A DNA stretch of 38,090 nucleotides from an uncultured Armatimonadota bacterium (GTDB lineage Bacteria > Armatimonadota > Fimbriimonadia > Fimbriimonadales > Fimbriimonadaceae). Below are positions 35,349 to 38,090 of this stretch, one piece after another. The notes beneath the pieces were generated by a model that saw only the letters and a list, made by a program, of their open reading frames with translations, did not search any database and was not told the origin of the DNA. The stretch's first letter is position 1, and each line of letters starts with the position of its first letter. A program made the translations under genes and the position numbers. Where the stretch lies: NCBI GenBank assembly GCA_937862825.1, contig CALMEF010000276.1, forward strand, positions 1 through 38,090. Reading direction: 5' to 3'.

Positions 35349-36297
35349 CCCACGTCGCCATCACCTCCATCCTCTTGGGGTCGAACAGAGTCGCCTTGGT
35401 CGGCCCGTAAACCAGTAGCCCACCCAGTGCTCCCGCAACCTTACTTCCTGTCGGGGTGTCCAGAGTTTGGCCGGTTTGAAGGTCGTGCACCGTTTGACGT
35501 TCTCCTAGTCGGTTAACGCAGAACGAGTTTGTTTCAACCGTCAGCACGCCAAGAGAACCGGTTGATTCCAGCAGGTCGCGACGCTTTGAGTCAAACAAAT
35601 CAACGCGAACCAAACGCTTGACCCTTCCTGAAGCCTGCTCAACGACAAGTGCAAGTCTCCGGTTTATTTGCGTTGCGACAAGGAGTCCTTCACCAATATC
35701 AACGGCTGATGTAGACCCATCGAGTAGATTGACTCGGCCAACCCCCCACTTGTTATCAGTAAGGCGAGTCACCCCAAGCACTTCACTGCCCACAAAGGAC
35801 AGGGTTGCTCGCTGCGGAGTTGTCTTAGCGAGACGCCCTGGCCACTTGCCGATGAGTGCTGGCTTTACCGACTCGTCAGTCAAACTGGCTCGATAGGCAA
35901 CGTCTGCCCAGGACACGCCTTTGGAGTCATTCCACCTCACCACACAAACCACTTCGTCACCGATCCTGAGACTGGCGATCAGTTCGGAAACCTCTCGTTT
36001 GGCCTCTTTGCCTGCGATCCGTTGTTTAATGCCCGCTATTTCTTCGGCTGTCCACAACTTTGGACTCAAAGCAGCGTCTTCGAACCTTGTTGTAAATGTC
36101 TTCTTTCCTTTGCGAATCGTTAGCCCACGCGAATCCCAAACCACAAAGGCATCGTCTTTACGGTAGACAACTTTCTCGTTCTTTTCGGTAGTCTTAGGCG
36201 CAACTTCGTAAGTTAACGACCCATAGCGAAAGGCTTGGCCGTCATACGTCAGATTCTGCTGACTTTGAAACGCAAGGCTAAGAACGGCAACAACCAT
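35260..36297 (-). CDS. Exported protein of unknown function
   Basis: A 345-residue protein with a short hydrophobic start (MVVAVLSLAFQSQQ) that may be a signal peptide. The body is beta-rich with repeated short strands (VVYRKDDAFVVWDSRG, LGVTRLTDNKWGVGRVNLLDG, LGVLTVETNSFCVNRLGE, LLVYGPTKATLFD), suggesting a propeller-like fold. The tail is Pro/Arg/Asn-rich (NARSRNRPKPPGRPSNRL). I do not recognise a family. Its final 89 bases lie under the 3' end of the Gfo/Idh gene, and its start codon is 6 nt from the divergent small Cys-rich gene. Confidence 0.75.
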   Translation of the reverse strand: MVVAVLSLAFQSQQNLTYDGQAFRYGSLTYEVAPKTTEKNEKVVYRKDDAFVVWDSRGLTIRKGKKTFTTRFEDAALSPKLWTAEEIAGIKQRIAGKEAKREVSELIASLRIGDEVVCVVRWNDSKGVSWADVAYRASLTDESVKPALIGKWPGRLAKTTPQRATLSFVGSEVLGVTRLTDNKWGVGRVNLLDGSTSAVDIGEGLLVATQINRRLALVVEQASGRVKRLVRVDLFDSKRRDLLESTGSLGVLTVETNSFCVNRLGERQTVHDLQTGQTLDTPTGSKVAGALGGLLVYGPTKATLFDPKRMEVMATWVKPATPADPNARSRNRPKPPGRPSNRLAQ

Positions 36298-36303
36298 AGA
36301 GCA

Positions 36304-36501
36304 ATGACGTGTAGAGACTGTCCCCGATATGATTCTGAACGGTTACGATGCTCAGACGCAAAGGTCAACCCACGATCTTGGACGCAGGCCGTGGAAGTCT
36401 CTAATGTGCTGGGTATTCGAGCGATTTGCACATTCAACGACTACCGCGAGCGCTTGATACAGTCGCGGGCGAAAGCAGAACCATGTGGAGAGGACCGCTA
36501 G
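36304..36501 (+). CDS. Small cysteine-rich protein
   Basis: A 65-residue protein beginning MTCRDCPRYD. Cysteines fall at 3, 6, 16 and 42 (CxxC-x9-C-x25-C), so a zinc or iron-sulfur site is possible. The phrase AKVNPRSWTQAVEVSNVLGI between them looks conserved-protein-like, but I cannot name the family. The ATG is 6 nt from the divergent start codon at 36297, so the two genes share a tiny regulatory region. It ends 4 nt before the next gene. Confidence 0.6.
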   Translation: MTCRDCPRYDSERLRCSDAKVNPRSWTQAVEVSNVLGIRAICTFNDYRERLIQSRAKAEPCGEDR

Positions 36502-36505
36502 TCGA

Positions 36506-37015
36506 ATGGCTTTCTCAAAGAAATTGAAGTTAGGCTGCGGAGCAATAGTCGTTGTCTTGGCAGGCGCTGGATTGTTCTTTGGCCCGGCAATTGCCGACCT
36601 TTGGGAGGTTGGTAAGGCTTACCTTGAGAAGGATGAGAAGCGCACCTATTCGGCCAGCAGCGTTGAGAACCTCAAAGCGCTCCATACGGCGATGATGCTA
36701 TATCACGAAAGCGAAGGGCAGTTCCCAGTGGCCTCCGGCTGGATGGACGCGCTTCGGTCGCGAGTTCAAACCAACGACCTGGATGCAAGCGAGGCCATGA
36801 AGAAGTTTGTTAGGCCTGGTGCCAAGCCTGGAGAGTTCGGATATGCCATGAACTCAGAGGCTTCTGGGAAGTACGAAGGGGATCTTCCGAAGGAGACTAT
36901 CCTGGTGTTCGAGTCAGATGATATGAAATGGAATGCTTCGGCAAAACCCACTCCGAAGGATCGGGGCATCACGATTAGCGGCGCACTTTCGACCGACGAC
37001 CCCAAAACCCAGTAA
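36506..37015 (+). CDS. Membrane-anchored protein with pilin-like soluble domain
   Basis: A 169-residue protein. An N-terminal helix (LGCGAIVVVLAGAGLFFGPAI, about 8-28) anchors it, after a basic MAFSKKLK start. The soluble part begins with a helix (SSVENLKALHTAMMLYHESEGQFPV) that closely resembles the helix and first turn of pseudopilin GspG-like proteins (NLKQLxxAxxxYxxxxGxYP). It lacks the prepilin cleavage site (G/A-F..E5), so it would not be processed as a pilin. It sits in a row with the Cys-rich and HDOD genes. Role unknown. Confidence 0.75.
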   Translation: MAFSKKLKLGCGAIVVVLAGAGLFFGPAIADLWEVGKAYLEKDEKRTYSASSVENLKALHTAMMLYHESEGQFPVASGWMDALRSRVQTNDLDASEAMKKFVRPGAKPGEFGYAMNSEASGKYEGDLPKETILVFESDDMKWNASAKPTPKDRGITISGALSTDDPKTQ

Positions 37016-37102
37016 TTTTCAGTCCGCTTGTACTCTAAGGCTCATCCCCGCAACTGCCAAAAACTAACCTACTAGAGGGAAACTAGGGGAAGCGACGACC
37101 AC

Positions 37103-37972
37103 ATGCGGATTACGGATTACACTCAGCTCGAACTACTGTTCAAGCGTTCAACTTCTTTGCCACCTTTGCCATCGTCGGCACTCAAACTTATCAAAGCGAT
37201 TGACTCCGGTGAAGCGTCGGCGATTGAAATTGAGCGCATTATCAATGGCGATCCAGCCCTCGCTTCCAACGTGCTTCGGGTGACCAGTAACGATGGGCGG
37301 GTTGCGAGTACTCGCCTTGCAATCATGAGGATGGGGCAAAAGACGGTTCGCTCGCTCGCAGTTTCCATGGCGGTTCAAGCGCTATATTCCTCTCCCTCTG
37401 AGTGCGGCTTTGACGCTCACCTCTTTTCCCGCCATTCTGCCTTCACCGGCTTCTTGGCGAGATACCTCGTGGTCCGGGGCAAGCAACTTGGGACTATTGA
37501 GGTCACCGCTGCCCCAGACGAGGTGTTCGCCGCTGGATTGCTCCATGATTTGGGAATCGCTCTGCTCGCAAAGGTTGCTCCAGAGGCTTATCTCCATGTC
37601 GCGGCTACCGCCCAGGCCTCGGAAGTCAGCCTTGAAGAGGCGTTCTTTGACCTGTACGATAAGCCGTTGGTCAGCCTTGCGGCCGTGGCTGCATCAACCT
37701 GGGGACTACCAAGCGTTTTTTGCACCGTATTTGAGCATCTTAGTGATCCTGTTGGTGCTGGGCCCGAACGCGGACTCGTCGCTTGTGTTGCTATCGCCAG
37801 TGACTATGCCAACCAAGCCGCGATGCGATGTGAACCTTGGGACTACGTGAGCACCCCTAGTGACGTCTTAGTCGCCGAACTCGGAATACCCGACGACGAG
37901 CTGACCAATGCGGTCGGGCTCGTAACCGAACAAACTACCGCTTTCGTGCCGGAAACCAAGAAGGCCGCATAA
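37103..37972 (+). CDS. HDOD domain signalling protein
   Basis: A 289-residue protein consisting of one HDOD domain, an all-helical relative of HD phosphohydrolases. SLPPLPSSALKLIKAI, ERIINGDPALASNVLRVTSN and RLAIMRMGQKTVRSLAVSMAV are the typical first helices; FAAGLLHDLGIALLAKVAPEAY holds the remaining LLHDLG motif. A full HD-GYP active site is absent, so it probably acts through binding, as other HDOD proteins do in motility, biofilm or stress control. It stands directly before a prepilin gene. Confidence 0.92.
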   Translation: MRITDYTQLELLFKRSTSLPPLPSSALKLIKAIDSGEASAIEIERIINGDPALASNVLRVTSNDGRVASTRLAIMRMGQKTVRSLAVSMAVQALYSSPSECGFDAHLFSRHSAFTGFLARYLVVRGKQLGTIEVTAAPDEVFAAGLLHDLGIALLAKVAPEAYLHVAATAQASEVSLEEAFFDLYDKPLVSLAAVAASTWGLPSVFCTVFEHLSDPVGAGPERGLVACVAIASDYANQAAMRCEPWDYVSTPSDVLVAELGIPDDELTNAVGLVTEQTTAFVPETKKAA

Positions 37973-38019
37973 TTTCACTGCATTTTTCTTGGTTTTCCGT
38001 CTTATAATGCAGGAAAGCC

Positions 38020-38090
38020 ATGAAAACCTTGCGCAAAGCGTTTACGCTCATTGAGTTGTTGGTCGTTATCGCGATCATCGCGATTCTGGC
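38020..38090 (+). CDS. Prepilin-type protein, N-terminal fragment
   Basis: The window ends after 23 codons. They give MKTLRKAFTLIELLVVIAII, the classic prepilin signal: basic leader, A/F cleavage site, Glu at +5 and a hydrophobic helix. Proteins starting this way are abundant in Armatimonadota and Planctomycetota, often with a DUF1559-type C-terminus, but the rest is not visible. GGAAA lies just upstream, and TATAAT stands at 38003-38008. Confidence 0.9.
   Translation, partial: MKTLRKAFTLIELLVVIAIIAIL

Noticed and set aside
38003-38008. TATAAT as a standard promoter of the last prepilin gene
   Set aside because: The transcript would start only about 5 nt before the ATG and would exclude the GGAAA ribosome site; there is no -35. 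It was therefore left as a remark, not a feature.

Overview
This 38 kb window looks like a chromosomal segment of a diderm, free-living bacterium with mid-range GC, most likely an Armatimonadota (Fimbriimonadia-like) member. This is inferred from the mix of traits and no database was searched. The traits are prepilin N-termini with an A/F cleavage site, an LptD/OstA-like outer-membrane protein, a PEP-CTERM protein, many large secreted beta-rich proteins of no named function, an Hfq, and several genes that seem to start without a leader. There are no insertion sequences, phage genes, CRISPR arrays, rRNA or tRNA genes. Genes are dense and often overlap by 4 nt (ATGA, GTGA, TTGA).

Layout. 1-5300: the 3' end of uppS, a large secreted protein, a degenerate shikimate-dehydrogenase-like protein and an LptD-like protein. 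5374-12904: one rightward run of overlapping or closely spaced genes: ECF sigma factor, zinc-type anti-sigma factor, membrane protein, two TrkA/RCK proteins, an ABC-2 permease without its ATPase, and a MASE1-PAS histidine kinase. 12901-14586 (leftward): a Spy-like secreted protein and galE. 14786-16159: a second secreted protein whose C-terminal domain matches that of the first. 16160-16454: terminator and structured intergenic DNA. 16455-20004: zinc-ribbon protein, dnaB, purD, upp.

19987-24704 (leftward): a VOC protein, a PEP-CTERM protein, then a compact run accB-like / pseudopilin / accC / nusB / folD joined by 4-nt overlaps. The accB-like protein has Gly where the biotinylated Lys should be. 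24789-27482: a five-repeat Ig-like secreted protein. 27652-28724: leuD and a DUF192 protein. 28721-30010: purA (leftward). 30011-30382: structured intergenic region with an attenuator or sRNA-like element. 30383-35348: apt, OB-fold secreted protein, miaA, hfq, dapF, HDAC-family deacetylase, Gfo/Idh/MocA oxidoreductase. 35260-38090: a secreted protein read leftward that overlaps the oxidoreductase gene by 89 bp, a small Cys-rich protein, a membrane-anchored pilin-like protein, an HDOD protein, and the first codons of a prepilin.

Metabolically the window holds nucleotide salvage and synthesis (upp, apt, purA, purD), one-carbon (folD), fatty-acid initiation (accC and its odd partner), leucine and lysine/peptidoglycan precursors (leuD, dapF, uppS), and post-transcriptional control (hfq, miaA, nusB). 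The points most worth following are the biotin-less BCCP-like protein, the structured elements at 16239-16309 and 30190-30281, the shared C-terminal domain of two secreted proteins, and the repeated -10-like hexamer close to start codons.
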